Source: Clostridia bacterium (GTDB lineage: Bacteria > Bacillota > Clostridia > Oscillospirales > CAG-272). Taken from it: a DNA stretch of 64,000 nucleotides. A model generated the notes under the pieces. That model was given only the letters and a program-made list of their open reading frames with translations, ran no database searches and was not told where the DNA came from. Position 1 is the first letter of the stretch; every line of letters starts with the position of its first letter. Position numbers and translations under genes: made by a program. The stretch is from positions 62,001 to 126,000 of the forward strand of contig JAFTXX010000044.1 of assembly GCA_017461475.1 (NCBI GenBank). The letters run 5' to 3'. Shown piece by piece: positions 43,835 to 52,004 of this stretch.

Positions 43835-44674
43835 ATGAAAAACCTTCTTAAACTTGAAGATATCACCATGCAGTTCGGCGGCGTTATCGCCGTCAACAAC
43901 CTCTCCCTTGAGGTAAACGAGGGCGAGATAGTTTCGCTTATCGGACCCAACGGCGCTGGTAAAACTACCGCGTTCAACGTTGTTACCGGCGTTTACGAGC
44001 CCACCAACGGACGCGTAAGCTTTGACGGCAAGGCAATTGTCGAAAGCTGTCCGCACGGCAAGATGAAGAGACTTTACGCGGGCGAAAACAAGGGCGTTTA
44101 CAAAAAGCGCATTGTCAAAACTCCCGATAAGATCACCAAGCTCGGTATCGCACGTACATTCCAGAACATCCGCCTTTTCAAGTCAATGACCGTACTTGAA
44201 AACGTGCTTGTTGCAATGCACATGCGCAGAAAGAGCAACCTTTTCACCGCAACATTTATGCTCAATTGGAACGAGGAAAAGGCCAATAAGAAAAAGGCAG
44301 AGGCACTTCTTGAAAAGGTCGGACTTCTCGATGTTAAGGACGAACTTGCAACAAGCCTGCCTTACGGTAAACAGCGCCGCCTTGAAATTGCGCGTGCGCT
44401 CGCAACCGAACCCAAACTTCTTCTTCTCGACGAGCCTGCCGCAGGTATGAACCCGCAGGAAACTGCCGAACTCACTCAGTTCATTTATCATATCCGCGAC
44501 GAATTCGGTCTCACCATTTTTATGATTGAGCACCATATGGACCTTGTTATGGACATCTCCGACAGAATTTACGTTATCGACTTCGGTAAGATGATTGCAA
44601 GCGGCGTTCCCGCCGAGATTCAGTCCAATGACCTTGTTATTAAAGCATATCTGGGGGTAAGCGAAGATGAGTAA
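43835..44674 (+). CDS. livG: Branched-chain amino acid ABC transporter ATPase LivG
   Basis: The 279-residue ATPase has Walker A GPNGAGKTT, the LivG-type insertion before the TRTFQNIRLF-like ARTFQNIRLFKSMTV block, signature LPYGKQRRLEIARAL (the LivG form of LSGGQ) and Walker B LLLLDEPAAGMNP. AAAGGAGG lies before the ATG and the end overlaps livF by 8 bp. It powers import through LivH/LivM. Confidence 0.97.
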   Translation: MKNLLKLEDITMQFGGVIAVNNLSLEVNEGEIVSLIGPNGAGKTTAFNVVTGVYEPTNGRVSFDGKAIVESCPHGKMKRLYAGENKGVYKKRIVKTPDKITKLGIARTFQNIRLFKSMTVLENVLVAMHMRRKSNLFTATFMLNWNEEKANKKKAEALLEKVGLLDVKDELATSLPYGKQRRLEIARALATEPKLLLLDEPAAGMNPQETAELTQFIYHIRDEFGLTIFMIEHHMDLVMDISDRIYVIDFGKMIASGVPAEIQSNDLVIKAYLGVSEDE

Positions 44675-45383
44675 TATTCTTGAAATCAGAAACCTCAGTG
44701 TGTCTTACGGCGGTATCGAGGCTATCAAAAACATTTCGTTTGACGTTGAGGAAGGAAAGATAGTAACCCTTATCGGTTCCAACGGCGCGGGTAAGAGCTC
44801 CACTCTCCGTTCCATTGCCGGTATCGTTAAGGCAAAGCACGGCGAAGTTCTTTTCGAGGGCAAAAACATCCTCGGCATGTCGCCGGACCAGATAGTTAAG
44901 CACGGTATCACCCTCGTTCCCGAGGGACGCCATGTATTCCCCAACCTCACCGTTCTTGAAAACCTCAAAATCGGCGCATATCTCCGCAAGGATAATATCA
45001 GCGAGGATATCGAGTATGTTTATTCGCTTTTCCCGAGACTCAAAGAGCGCTCCTGGCAGCTCGCAGGTACTCTTTCGGGCGGCGAACAGCAGATGCTCGC
45101 AGTTGGCCGCGCACTTATGGCGCGTCCTAAACTCGTTATGATGGATGAGCCCTCTTTAGGTCTTGCACCGCTCGTTGTTAAAGGTATCTTTGATATCATC
45201 GAGCAGATAAACAAGCAGGGAATTACCGTTCTCCTCATTGAGCAGAATGCAAACATGGCTCTCAAAGCGGCAGACCACGCGTTCGTAATGCAGACTGGTG
45301 AAATCACCATGAGCGGCACAGGCGCAGAACTGCTCGAAAACGAGGAAGTCAAAGAAGCTTACCTAGGTAAAAAGAAACAGTAA
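44667..45383 (+). CDS. livF: Branched-chain amino acid ABC transporter ATPase LivF
   Basis: The 238-residue ATPase has Walker A GSNGAGKSS, the VPEGRHVFPNLTVLENL block typical of LivF, signature LSGGEQQMLAVGRALM and Walker B LVMMDEPSLGLAP. It starts inside the end of livG and closes the five-gene operon, which is then terminated at 45388-45418. Confidence 0.97.
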   Translation: MSNILEIRNLSVSYGGIEAIKNISFDVEEGKIVTLIGSNGAGKSSTLRSIAGIVKAKHGEVLFEGKNILGMSPDQIVKHGITLVPEGRHVFPNLTVLENLKIGAYLRKDNISEDIEYVYSLFPRLKERSWQLAGTLSGGEQQMLAVGRALMARPKLVMMDEPSLGLAPLVVKGIFDIIEQINKQGITVLLIEQNANMALKAADHAFVMQTGEITMSGTGAELLENEEVKEAYLGKKKQ

Positions 45384-45387
45384 AAAG

Positions 45388-45418
45388 AAATGGACTATCG
45401 GTGTGATAGTCCATTTTT
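45388..45418 (+). terminator. Terminator of the liv operon
   Basis: TGGACTATC / GATAGTCCA around a GGTGT loop, followed by T5. Confidence 0.9.
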
Positions 45419-45464
45419 GTATGTTGGTTGTTATTTTATAAGGCTACGGCTACGAACTGTCATC

Positions 45465-45539
45465 GTAGGGGCGATTACTAATCGCCCGCTTGTAAAACAT
45501 CTAATTCTTGCTAAACGGGCGATTGCTAATCGCCCCTAC
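45465..45539. repeat. GGGGCGATTA palindrome, type II repeat family
   Basis: The arms 45465-45488 (GTAGGGGCGATTACTAATCG start) and 45516-45539 are inverted copies with one or two differences. The 27-base spacer resembles the spacer of the element at 11231-11305 (TGTAAAACATCTAATTC versus the reverse of GATTAGATGTTTTGC). The outer terminal repeats are absent. Confidence 0.8.
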
Positions 45540-45573
45540 CGGTTTGTGGATTACAAAGGCTTGACGGAGATTA

Positions 45574-45987
45574 TCATATCCAAATGTTTACCTTGAAACT
45601 CTTGCCGCAACGAGGGCATTTTACGGAATTCTTGCCTTTTTTGATAGGCAGGCGCAACGCCGCATGGCAGTGCTTACACTTGCGGTAGCGGCATACCTTT
45701 CTGTCGCGGAACTTGTCGCCGAGGTATGCAAAAAAGTTTTTTATGCTTTGCCAGATGCCGAGAAATTTGCGGTTTTCCTGGCGGCGCTTGTATATGTTCC
45801 TTGAAAAGTAGCGGTAAACCGCCCAAATCAGCAACACATACTGCAAAATCCAAAGAAGATATGAACCTATAAAAGTGTTGACAACACTGATAACAAAAAA
45901 TATAATTATAAGTGCGAAGTAAAGTTGGTCGCCGCCGTATCTTCCGTACATGAACCGGCGCAGCGCATCGACAAATTTGCGAAACAT
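45574..45987 (-). CDS. Membrane protein with C-terminal zinc ribbon
   Basis: The ATG at 45987 follows AAAGGATG, giving 137 residues. Two hydrophobic segments (about 23-60) are flanked by basic stretches. The C-terminal half is a zinc-ribbon: CRYRKCKHCHAALRLPIKKGKNSVKCPRCGKSFKV, with two CxxC pairs (CKHC and CPRC). Proteins of this shape occur in many clostridia without an assigned role. It is transcribed alone, convergent with the liv operon. Confidence 0.8.
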   Translation of the reverse strand: MFRKFVDALRRFMYGRYGGDQLYFALIIIFFVISVVNTFIGSYLLWILQYVLLIWAVYRYFSRNIYKRRQENRKFLGIWQSIKNFFAYLGDKFRDRKVCRYRKCKHCHAALRLPIKKGKNSVKCPRCGKSFKVNIWI

Positions 45988-46079
45988 TGTTGCACATCCT
46001 TTCACATTTTATGATAACACAAAATAATGGCGAATGTGCATATTTTTTCTGAAAAGTTTGTGAATTTACAGAGGTAGTT

Positions 46080-46652
46080 ATGGCAAAACAGGTCTGGAAG
46101 GGCGGGGCATTGCTCGCACCGCTCCCCGCGGTGCTTATTACATCGGGAGATATGGAAAACAGCAACATTGCAACCGTCGCGTGGACGGGTATAGTCAATA
46201 CCATCCCGCCGAAAACATATATTTCGCTTCGCAAGAGCCGTTTCAGTTATGAAATCATTGAAAAAACGGGCGAGTTTGCGATAAATCTCACCACCGCCGA
46301 AATGGTAAAAAGCGTTGACTATTGCGGCATTTACACAGGAAGAAAAGTTGATAAATTCAAAAAGTGCAACTTTACAAAAGAGCAGGCGAGCCAGATTGGC
46401 GCGCCGATAATCGGCGAAAGCCCGCTTTCGCTCGAGTGCCGCGTGGTTGAAACGCATGACCTCGGCACGCACGTGATGATGCTCGCCGATATCCTCGCCA
46501 CAAACGTCGATGAAAAACTGCTCGACAAAAACGGCAAAATGGATTTAGGCAAGGCAAACCTCATGGCGTTCGCCCACGGTGAATATTTTGCCCTCGGCAA
46601 AAAACTCTCCGGTTTCGGAGACAGCGCAAGAAAGAAGAAAAAGAAGAAATAG
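46080..46652 (+). CDS. Flavin reductase-like FMN-binding split-barrel protein
   Basis: The 190-residue protein belongs to the flavin reductase-like family: PLPAVLITSGDMENSNIATVAWTGIVNTIPPKTYISLRKSRFSYEIIEKTGEFAINL shows the split-barrel core that binds FMN, and the VKSVDYCGIYTGRKVDKF stretch is typical. It may reduce flavin or act as a flavoprotein electron carrier. The Lys-rich tail (ARKKKKKK) is unusual and could bind nucleic acid or membrane. AGAGGT lies before the ATG. It is divergent from the zinc-ribbon gene. Confidence 0.9.
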   Translation: MAKQVWKGGALLAPLPAVLITSGDMENSNIATVAWTGIVNTIPPKTYISLRKSRFSYEIIEKTGEFAINLTTAEMVKSVDYCGIYTGRKVDKFKKCNFTKEQASQIGAPIIGESPLSLECRVVETHDLGTHVMMLADILATNVDEKLLDKNGKMDLGKANLMAFAHGEYFALGKKLSGFGDSARKKKKKK

Positions 46653-46653
46653 T

Positions 46654-46678
46654 AAGGAGCGCACCCGCGCTCCTTTTT
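46654..46678 (+). terminator. Rho-independent terminator
   Basis: AAGGAGCGC / GCGCTCCTT with an ACCC loop and T5, directly after the split-barrel gene. Confidence 0.9.
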
Positions 46679-46684
46679 GCTTGT

Positions 46685-46890
46685 GTAAATTGGTGTTTAT
46701 GAGAATAGACAAACATCTCCCCGCAAGATCCTTCACTTCGCTGCGCTCCGTTCGAGGATGACAAGCGGGGGTTGTCGCAGTGCGATAAAATAAGCCTTTT
46801 TTCAGCACTTTGCTCAAACCCGCCCTTGTCATCCTTGAGCGTAAGCGTTGCGATCTCGGGCGGAGATGATAGTTCGTTAAACATCAATCT
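46685..46890. mobile_element. MITE-like element type I, copy D
   Basis: The left end GTAAATTGGTGTTTATG and right end TTAAACATCAATCT enclose about 205 bp. Its orientation is that of copy A. It lacks the GAACC...GGTTC and ACTCGC hairpins that make copies A-C longer. It lies between a terminator and the solitary mazF. The 160 bp that follow up to mazF contain no gene. Confidence 0.83.
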
Positions 46891-47053
46891 GCTTTTCATC
46901 ACCAAAATCTCCGCGCAAAAATACACTATTAAGGGAGCGGTATCAAAAAGTGTCATAAATTACCTGACGAAAAAATCAACTGCATGATTAAAAAATGCGC
47001 TTCGCAGGGAAGAATATTGATACCTTAGAAAAACAAGTTGAAAGGGGATTTTT

Positions 47054-47410
47054 ATGAGCGTGAGGCGCGGAGATATTTTTTATGCGGATCTTAGCCCTGT
47101 CGTTGGCTCGGAGCAGGGCGGGCTGAGACCTGTTCTTATCGTGCAGAACGACGTTGGCAACAAATACAGCCCCACCGTGATAGCGGCGGCAATAACAAGC
47201 AAAATGGGAAAGACACATCTGCCTACACATATTGACATATATGCGGACAAGGTGGGACTGCAGAAGGATTCGGTGGTTCTGCTGGAACAAATACGTACGA
47301 TAGACAAACAGCGGCTTAAAGAAAAAATGGGACATCTTGATGAAGGTGTGATGAGCGCGGTCGACAATGCGATATCAATAAGCTTCGGGCTTGGCAACAC
47401 CGTAGGCTAA
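47054..47410 (+). CDS. mazF: MazF/NdoA-type endoribonuclease toxin without adjacent antitoxin
   Basis: The 118-residue protein is full length for Maz[35 protein letters not shown] at the start, the conserved Arg in GGLRPV and the ITSK...THI region that forms the RNA site, and the [11 protein letters not shown] helix. It cleaves mRNA at short motifs. GAAAGGGG precedes the ATG. No MazE-like ORF is found in the ~400 bp upstream, which hold MITE copy D. In bacilli and many clostridia the antitoxin EndoAI or alanine racemase gene sits there. The antitoxin may be encoded elsewhere. Confidence 0.93.
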   Translation: MSVRRGDIFYADLSPVVGSEQGGLRPVLIVQNDVGNKYSPTVIAAAITSKMGKTHLPTHIDIYADKVGLQKDSVVLLEQIRTIDKQRLKEKMGHLDEGVMSAVDNAISISFGLGNTVG

Positions 47411-47449
47411 AGTGTAAAAACAAAATGAAATATTATGTAATAAATACAC

Positions 47450-47478
47450 TTGCAATTTGGTTTGAATTGTTGTAGAAT
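47450..47478 (+). promoter_or_regulatory. Promoter of fba
   Basis: TTGCAA (47450-47455), 17 bases, TAGAAT (47473-47478), 43 bp before the aldolase ATG. Confidence 0.75.
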
Positions 47479-47520
47479 AATGTTAAATTAAAAACAATTT
47501 AAACTATAGGAGATAAAACT

Positions 47521-48480
47521 ATGGCACTTGTAACAACAAAGGAAATGTTCAAGAAGGCATATGAGGGCGGCTACGCTATCGGTGCTTTCAACATCAACAA
47601 CATGGAAATCATCCAGGCTATCGCCGAGGCTGCAGGTGAGGCTAAGTCCCCTGTTATCCTTCAGGTTTCCGCTGGCGCAAGAAAGTATGCAAAGCAGGAG
47701 TACCTCCTTGCACTTGCAAAGGCTGCTATCGCAGACTCCGGCATTGACCTTGCTCTTCACCTTGACCACGGTGCAGATTTTGAAATCTGCAAGGCTTGCA
47801 TTGACGGCGGTTTCACTTCCGTTATGATCGACGGTTCTCACCACTCCTTCGAGGACAACATCGCAGTAACCAAGAAGGTTGTTGAATATGCACACGCTAA
47901 CGGCGTAGTTGTAGAAGGCGAGCTCGGTGTTCTCGCAGGCGTTGAAGATGACGTTGTTGCTGAGCATTCCTCTTACACAAAGCCCGAGGAAGTTGAAGAG
48001 TTCGTAGGCCGCACCGGCGTTGACTCTCTTGCAATCTCTATCGGTACCTCTCACGGCGCATACAAGTTCACTCCCGCACAGTGCACACGTAACGAAGAGG
48101 GCATTCTCGTTCCCCCTCCGCTCCGTTTTGACATTCTTGAAGAGGTTGGCAAGCGCCTTCCCGGCTTCCCGATTGTTCTTCACGGTGCATCTTCCGTTCC
48201 TCAGCACTATGTTAAGGAAATCAACGCTATCGGCGGCAAACTTCCGGACGCTGTCGGTATTCCCGAAGAGCAGCTCCGCAAGGCAGCTACCATGGCTGTA
48301 TGTAAGATCAACATCGACTCCGATATCCGTCTTGCACTCACCGCAGGTATCCGCCGCGTAATGCACGAGTCTCCCGAAGTATTTGACCCCCGCGGTTATC
48401 TCTCTGTTGCTCGTGAGGAAGTTAAGAAGACCGTTTACCACAAGATCATGAACGTTCTCGGCTCTGCAAACACACTCTAA
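47521..48480 (+). CDS. fba: Class II fructose-1,6-bisphosphate aldolase
   Basis: The 319-residue protein has the class II hallmarks: GAFNINNMEIIQAIAEAA, the zinc histidine in LALHLDHGADFE, VEGELGVLAG, the second zinc His in GTSHGAYKF and the third in VLHGASSVP, and NIDSDIR. It interconverts fructose-1,6-bisphosphate with DHAP and glyceraldehyde-3-phosphate in glycolysis. AGGAGA lies before the ATG. Its very regular codon choice looks like that of a highly expressed gene. Confidence 0.98.
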   Translation: MALVTTKEMFKKAYEGGYAIGAFNINNMEIIQAIAEAAGEAKSPVILQVSAGARKYAKQEYLLALAKAAIADSGIDLALHLDHGADFEICKACIDGGFTSVMIDGSHHSFEDNIAVTKKVVEYAHANGVVVEGELGVLAGVEDDVVAEHSSYTKPEEVEEFVGRTGVDSLAISIGTSHGAYKFTPAQCTRNEEGILVPPPLRFDILEEVGKRLPGFPIVLHGASSVPQHYVKEINAIGGKLPDAVGIPEEQLRKAATMAVCKINIDSDIRLALTAGIRRVMHESPEVFDPRGYLSVAREEVKKTVYHKIMNVLGSANTL

Positions 48481-48489
48481 GAAAAAACA

Positions 48490-48514
48490 AAAGGGCTGCT
48501 TTTTGCAGCCCTTT
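48490..48514 (+). terminator. Stem-loop after fba, probably leaky terminator
   Basis: AAAGGGCTGC / GCAGCCCTTT with a T5 loop. The downstream T-tract is poor (GACTTTTGG), so transcription may continue into the thioesterase gene. Confidence 0.6.
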
Positions 48515-48531
48515 GACTTTTGGAGAAGATA

Positions 48532-49254
48532 ATGAAATTCACCGAAAAAGTACAGATTTTTAATTATGATGTAGATATGCACGGTAATCTGCGCCCTACA
48601 GCGCTTCTTGCAAAGCTAGAAGAGGTCGGGTCAAATCAGATGACAGCGTATCCTCCTAACAATGACGATTTGCGCAAGATGGGGCTTGGCTTTATCCTCA
48701 GCCGCGTGGTAATGCGAGTGTACAAAAATCTTCGTACAAACGATGTTGCCGAGGGGCAGACTTGGGCGGCGACCACCAGCCGAGGACTTTCGTATAACCG
48801 TTGCTACCGCTTGGTCAAAGACGGCGAGCCTGTTGCCGATGTGTTTACCGTATGGGCATTGCTGAGTTTCAATGAGGGCAGGCTTATCCGACTTGAGGAG
48901 TGTAAGGATATGCACATAGGCGGAGAGCCGGAAGAGCCGTTTGAGCTTGACATCCCGCTTCGCGTCCGCATGCCTAAAGCGGAGGAATTTCGTGAGGTTG
49001 CAAAGCGCAAAGTGTATTACAGTGATACGGATATTAACGGTCATATGAATAACACAAAGTACCTGAATATGCTCTGCGATTTCGTTCCCGAAATAGAGAA
49101 AAAGAGCCTCCGCGGCATTAACATCAACTATGTCAACGAGGCCCCTCTCGGTGACGAACTTACCGTTTATTTAAAGGAAGATGACGGTATGTGCTATTTT
49201 AAAACCGTCCGCTCCGACGGCAAGACAAACTGTGAAGCAGTATTGTATTTTTAA
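48532..49254 (+). CDS. Acyl-ACP thioesterase
   Basis: The ATG at 48532 has GGAG six bases upstream, giving 240 residues. It is a double hotdog protein of the FatA-like acyl-ACP thioesterase family. The N-terminal hotdog starts NYDVDMHGNLRPTALLAKLEEVG, and the second carries YYSDTDINGHMNNTKYLNM, which holds the expected Asp, Asn and His active-site residues. It hydrolyses acyl-ACP to free fatty acid and so sets chain length in lipid synthesis. It may be read through from fba; otherwise it stands alone. Confidence 0.93.
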   Translation: MKFTEKVQIFNYDVDMHGNLRPTALLAKLEEVGSNQMTAYPPNNDDLRKMGLGFILSRVVMRVYKNLRTNDVAEGQTWAATTSRGLSYNRCYRLVKDGEPVADVFTVWALLSFNEGRLIRLEECKDMHIGGEPEEPFELDIPLRVRMPKAEEFREVAKRKVYYSDTDINGHMNNTKYLNMLCDFVPEIEKKSLRGININYVNEAPLGDELTVYLKEDDGMCYFKTVRSDGKTNCEAVLYF

Positions 49255-49262
49255 GTCAAATC

Positions 49263-49295
49263 AAAAGAACCAAGCTGTCAGCTTGGTTCTTTTTG
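49263..49295. terminator. Bidirectional terminator between convergent genes
   Basis: AAAAGAACCAAGC / GCTTGGTTCTTTT with a TGTCA loop, between the thioesterase (+) and GH2 (-) genes. Confidence 0.9.
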
Positions 49296-49303
49296 TATGA
49301 TGT

Positions 49304-51016
49304 TTATTCTTCTTCGATTGCCGCTTTCTGTGTGTTTATCTCGCGGATAACTTCAACGGGGAACTTGGGATGGCGGTCGTATGTATAGAGACCGTTTACT
49401 TCCTGCTCAACGTCGGTGAGCTGAGTATAGCAGAATGCGCTGATTCCTTTGTTTTCAAGCATTGCGGTAACAAGTCCGCGATAACGCTCGATAAACTCTT
49501 CCTCGCTCTGCGGACGGCCTGCTACGCCACCGTAACCCCAGCCGCGGTCGGGATTTGAGGGGTCCCACCAAATGCCGCCGAACTCACTCATAAACGTGGG
49601 AAGTCCGCCCTGAGGATAACGGGTGAATACAACGGGTTCGCCCTTTTCGAGAGGCAGATAATGCTCACGGAACTTCGCGGGGTCCTGCTCATAGTCATGG
49701 ATGTCGAGAATGTCGGTGAGGTTGTCCTGATGTGTCCAGCCGGATGCGTCAATGTAGAGACGGTCGGGGTCGTAGGAACGGGTCATGTCTGCGAGCATCT
49801 TTACAAAGTCGCGGTTCTGATTCTGCTGTGTCTCGTTGAGCGGACACCAACCGATAATTGCGGGGTGGTTGAAGTCTCTTTCGATAATCTCCTGCCACTC
49901 GGGAATAAAGCCTCTCCATGACTCAAAACGTGCAATGTCAAGGCCCCAGTTTGCATGCTCGCCCCAAACGATGTAACCCATTTTATCGCAGTGATAGAGG
50001 AAACGGGGTTCAAACACCTTCTGGTGAAGTCTTGCGCCGTTAAAGCCCATGTCAATGGAACGCTGAATGTCATCAATCAGATCCTGCTCGGTGGGAGCAG
50101 TGTAGATACCGTCCGGATAGAAGCCCTGGTCAAGGATAAGGCGCTGGTAAACGGGCTTGCCGTTGATGTAGGTCTTGCCGTTCTTGTATTCAACCTTGCG
50201 CATGCCGAAGTATGAGTTTACAACGTCGCCCTCGAGGTCGAGCACGAGGTCATAAAGCTGACCGTCGCCGACACTCCAGAGGTGCATCTCGGAAAGTTTA
50301 ACTTCGAGCATTGCGGTCTTGTTTGTAATCTTGCTTGAAGCGGTTCCTACAACCTTGCCGCCGAACGTTGCGGTAGCAGTGAGGGTCTTGCCGTCTGCGT
50401 TTTCGCAAACTGCCTCAATAAAGAGAGACTCGTTTTCAAGCGAAGCGCGATACTTTGTGCGCTTGATGTAGTGGTCGGGTACATTTTCAAGCCAAACGGT
50501 CTGCCAGATACCCGTGGTGCGGGTGTATGAGCAACCCTTGGAGTAATACTGACGGCACTGCTTACCGCCCGGCTGTGTCTGCGAGCGGAGAAGGTCTACA
50601 GCAGAGATAACAATGGTGTTTTCACCTGCTTTAACAGCCTTTGTGATATCCATTGCAAAGGAAACATAGCCGCCGATGTGACGGTCGATGTACTTGCCGT
50701 TTACCCAAACTTCGGTCTCAAAGTCACAAGCGCCGATGTTGAGGATGGTGCGTCTGCCGCTCTTTGCCCACTCCTCGGAAATCTCTACGGTGCGCTTATA
50801 CCAAACACACTCCATAAAGTCGACATGCGAAAGTCCCGAAAGTTTGCTCTCGGGGCAATAAGGAACTATTATTTTCTCTGAAAATTCACCGTTTTCATAA
50901 AGTTTTCTCTGTTTACCGCTGCGACCGTGGTCAATCTCAAAAAGCCACTCGCCGTTCAGATTCATCCAATTTTTGCGCTCAAACTGCGGGCGCGGATACT
51001 CAGGGCGTGCAATCAT
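49304..51016 (-). CDS. Cytoplasmic glycoside hydrolase family 2 enzyme
   Basis: The ATG at 51016 has AAGGAG eight bases upstream; a GTG just before it is an alternative. The 570-residue enzyme has no signal peptide. Order: sugar-binding jelly-roll domain (about 1-170), immunoglobulin-like domain (about 175-270), TIM barrel (about 275-570). The acid/base Glu395 lies in CPLNETQQN and the nucleophile Glu478 in TFMSEFGG. At 570 residues it is close to beta-glucuronidase and short beta-galactosidase-like members. The exact sugar (galactoside, glucuronide, mannoside, arabinoside) is not decided by what I can see. It would degrade imported oligosaccharides or glycosides. Confidence 0.93.
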   Translation of the reverse strand: MIARPEYPRPQFERKNWMNLNGEWLFEIDHGRSGKQRKLYENGEFSEKIIVPYCPESKLSGLSHVDFMECVWYKRTVEISEEWAKSGRRTILNIGACDFETEVWVNGKYIDRHIGGYVSFAMDITKAVKAGENTIVISAVDLLRSQTQPGGKQCRQYYSKGCSYTRTTGIWQTVWLENVPDHYIKRTKYRASLENESLFIEAVCENADGKTLTATATFGGKVVGTASSKITNKTAMLEVKLSEMHLWSVGDGQLYDLVLDLEGDVVNSYFGMRKVEYKNGKTYINGKPVYQRLILDQGFYPDGIYTAPTEQDLIDDIQRSIDMGFNGARLHQKVFEPRFLYHCDKMGYIVWGEHANWGLDIARFESWRGFIPEWQEIIERDFNHPAIIGWCPLNETQQNQNRDFVKMLADMTRSYDPDRLYIDASGWTHQDNLTDILDIHDYEQDPAKFREHYLPLEKGEPVVFTRYPQGGLPTFMSEFGGIWWDPSNPDRGWGYGGVAGRPQSEEEFIERYRGLVTAMLENKGISAFCYTQLTDVEQEVNGLYTYDRHPKFPVEVIREINTQKAAIEEE

Positions 51017-51162
51017 CACTCTGTCTCCTTGTTGTCTGAAAGTATTTAGGTATGTCCTAACAATTTTATTATATCTTTTGCTGTGAAAATAGTAAATACA
51101 AAAAAGTGAGCAATCTTTGCGATTTTTATACTTTTTGGTGCAATTATTTGCACCGGTGAAGT

Positions 51163-51457
51163 CAATTGATGTTTATGGGAATAGACAAACATCTCCCCGC
51201 GAGATCCTTCACTCCGCTGCGCTACGTTCGAGGATGACAAGGCGACTCTAACTATCATTTTGTCTGGCTTTTGGTTCCGTCGCCTTTTGACCGCGCCTTT
51301 GGCGGGTCGTTAAATATGTGCTATGGGAAACGCGGGGGGTTGTTGCAATGCAATAAAATAAGCTTTTTTAAGCACTTTGCTTAAACCCGCCCTTGTCATC
51401 CTTGAGCGTTAGCGTTGCGATCTCGGGCGGAGATGTTTGTAACATAAACATTTATTT
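51163..51457. mobile_element. MITE-like element type I, copy E, with a 90-bp insertion
   Basis: Ends TCAATTGATGTTTATGG and CATAAACATTTATTT enclose about 295 bp in the orientation of copy A. Between GAGGATGACAA and GCGGGGGGTTG, adjacent in the other copies, about 90 bases (51241-51330) are inserted. They begin GGCGAC, contain GTCGCC and an ACCGCGCCTTTGGCGGGT hairpin, and have no ORF. It occupies most of the 500-bp gap between the GH2 and ybaK genes. Confidence 0.82.
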
Positions 51458-51524
51458 CCCTTTTCTCTTTACTTTTCATTATAAATATGTTAAAATCACC
51501 GAAGTACATTTTAGGAGAACTGTC

Positions 51525-52004
51525 ATGGCAATTGAAAAAGTAAGAGCTTATTTCAAAGAGCTCGGAATTGAAAACAAAATCAGAGAATTTGACGTATCAA
51601 GCGCAACTGTTGAACTTGCGGCGGCTGCTCTCGGCTGCGAGGGCGCGCGAATTGCAAAGACCATGTCGTTTGCCCTGTCAGAGTGCGACATTCTTATCGT
51701 TGCGGCGGGCGATGTCAAAATAGACAACCATAAATTCAAGGAAACCTTTCATCAAAAGGCGAAGATGCTCCCGTTTGAGGAATGCGAATCGCGCATAGGT
51801 CATGCGGCGGGCGGCGTTTGTCCCTTTGCGGTAAACGACGGCGTTAAGGTGTATCTCGACGAGTCAATGAAGCGATTTGAGACGGTGTTCCCCGCGGCGG
51901 GTTCGTCAAACAGCGCTGTTGAACTCACTATTGCGGAACTTGAAAAATATTCAGGTTACACAGAGTGGGTGGACGTTTGCAAATCCCGTGAGGAGACCGT
52001 ATGA
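51525..52004 (+). CDS. ybaK: YbaK/EbsC-family aminoacyl-tRNA deacylase
   Basis: The ATG at 51525 follows AGGAGA, giving 159 residues. A longer frame from 51393 translates MITE copy E and is rejected. Conserved parts are AALGCEGARIAKTMSF, the VKIDNHKFKE segment and GHAAGGVCPFAV, matching the Cys-tRNA(Pro) deacylase YbaK group with the GGVCPF substrate pocket. It hydrolyses misacylated tRNA. The stop overlaps the start of the MATE gene (ATGA). Confidence 0.93.
   Translation: MAIEKVRAYFKELGIENKIREFDVSSATVELAAAALGCEGARIAKTMSFALSECDILIVAAGDVKIDNHKFKETFHQKAKMLPFEECESRIGHAAGGVCPFAVNDGVKVYLDESMKRFETVFPAAGSSNSAVELTIAELEKYSGYTEWVDVCKSREETV

Noticed and set aside
46772..46987. A 71-residue ORF upstream of mazF as a possible antitoxin
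   Set aside because: Its first half is a translation of MITE copy D, it has no ribosome binding site, and it shows no MazE or ribbon-helix-helix features.
47488..48582. A 364-residue minus-strand open frame
   Set aside because: It is antisense to fba and the start of the thioesterase gene, with no ribosome binding site and no domain; a shadow of strong codon bias.
51393..51524. Extended N-terminus of YbaK
   Set aside because: It translates the end of MITE copy E; the ATG at 51525 has AGGAGA and begins the conserved domain.
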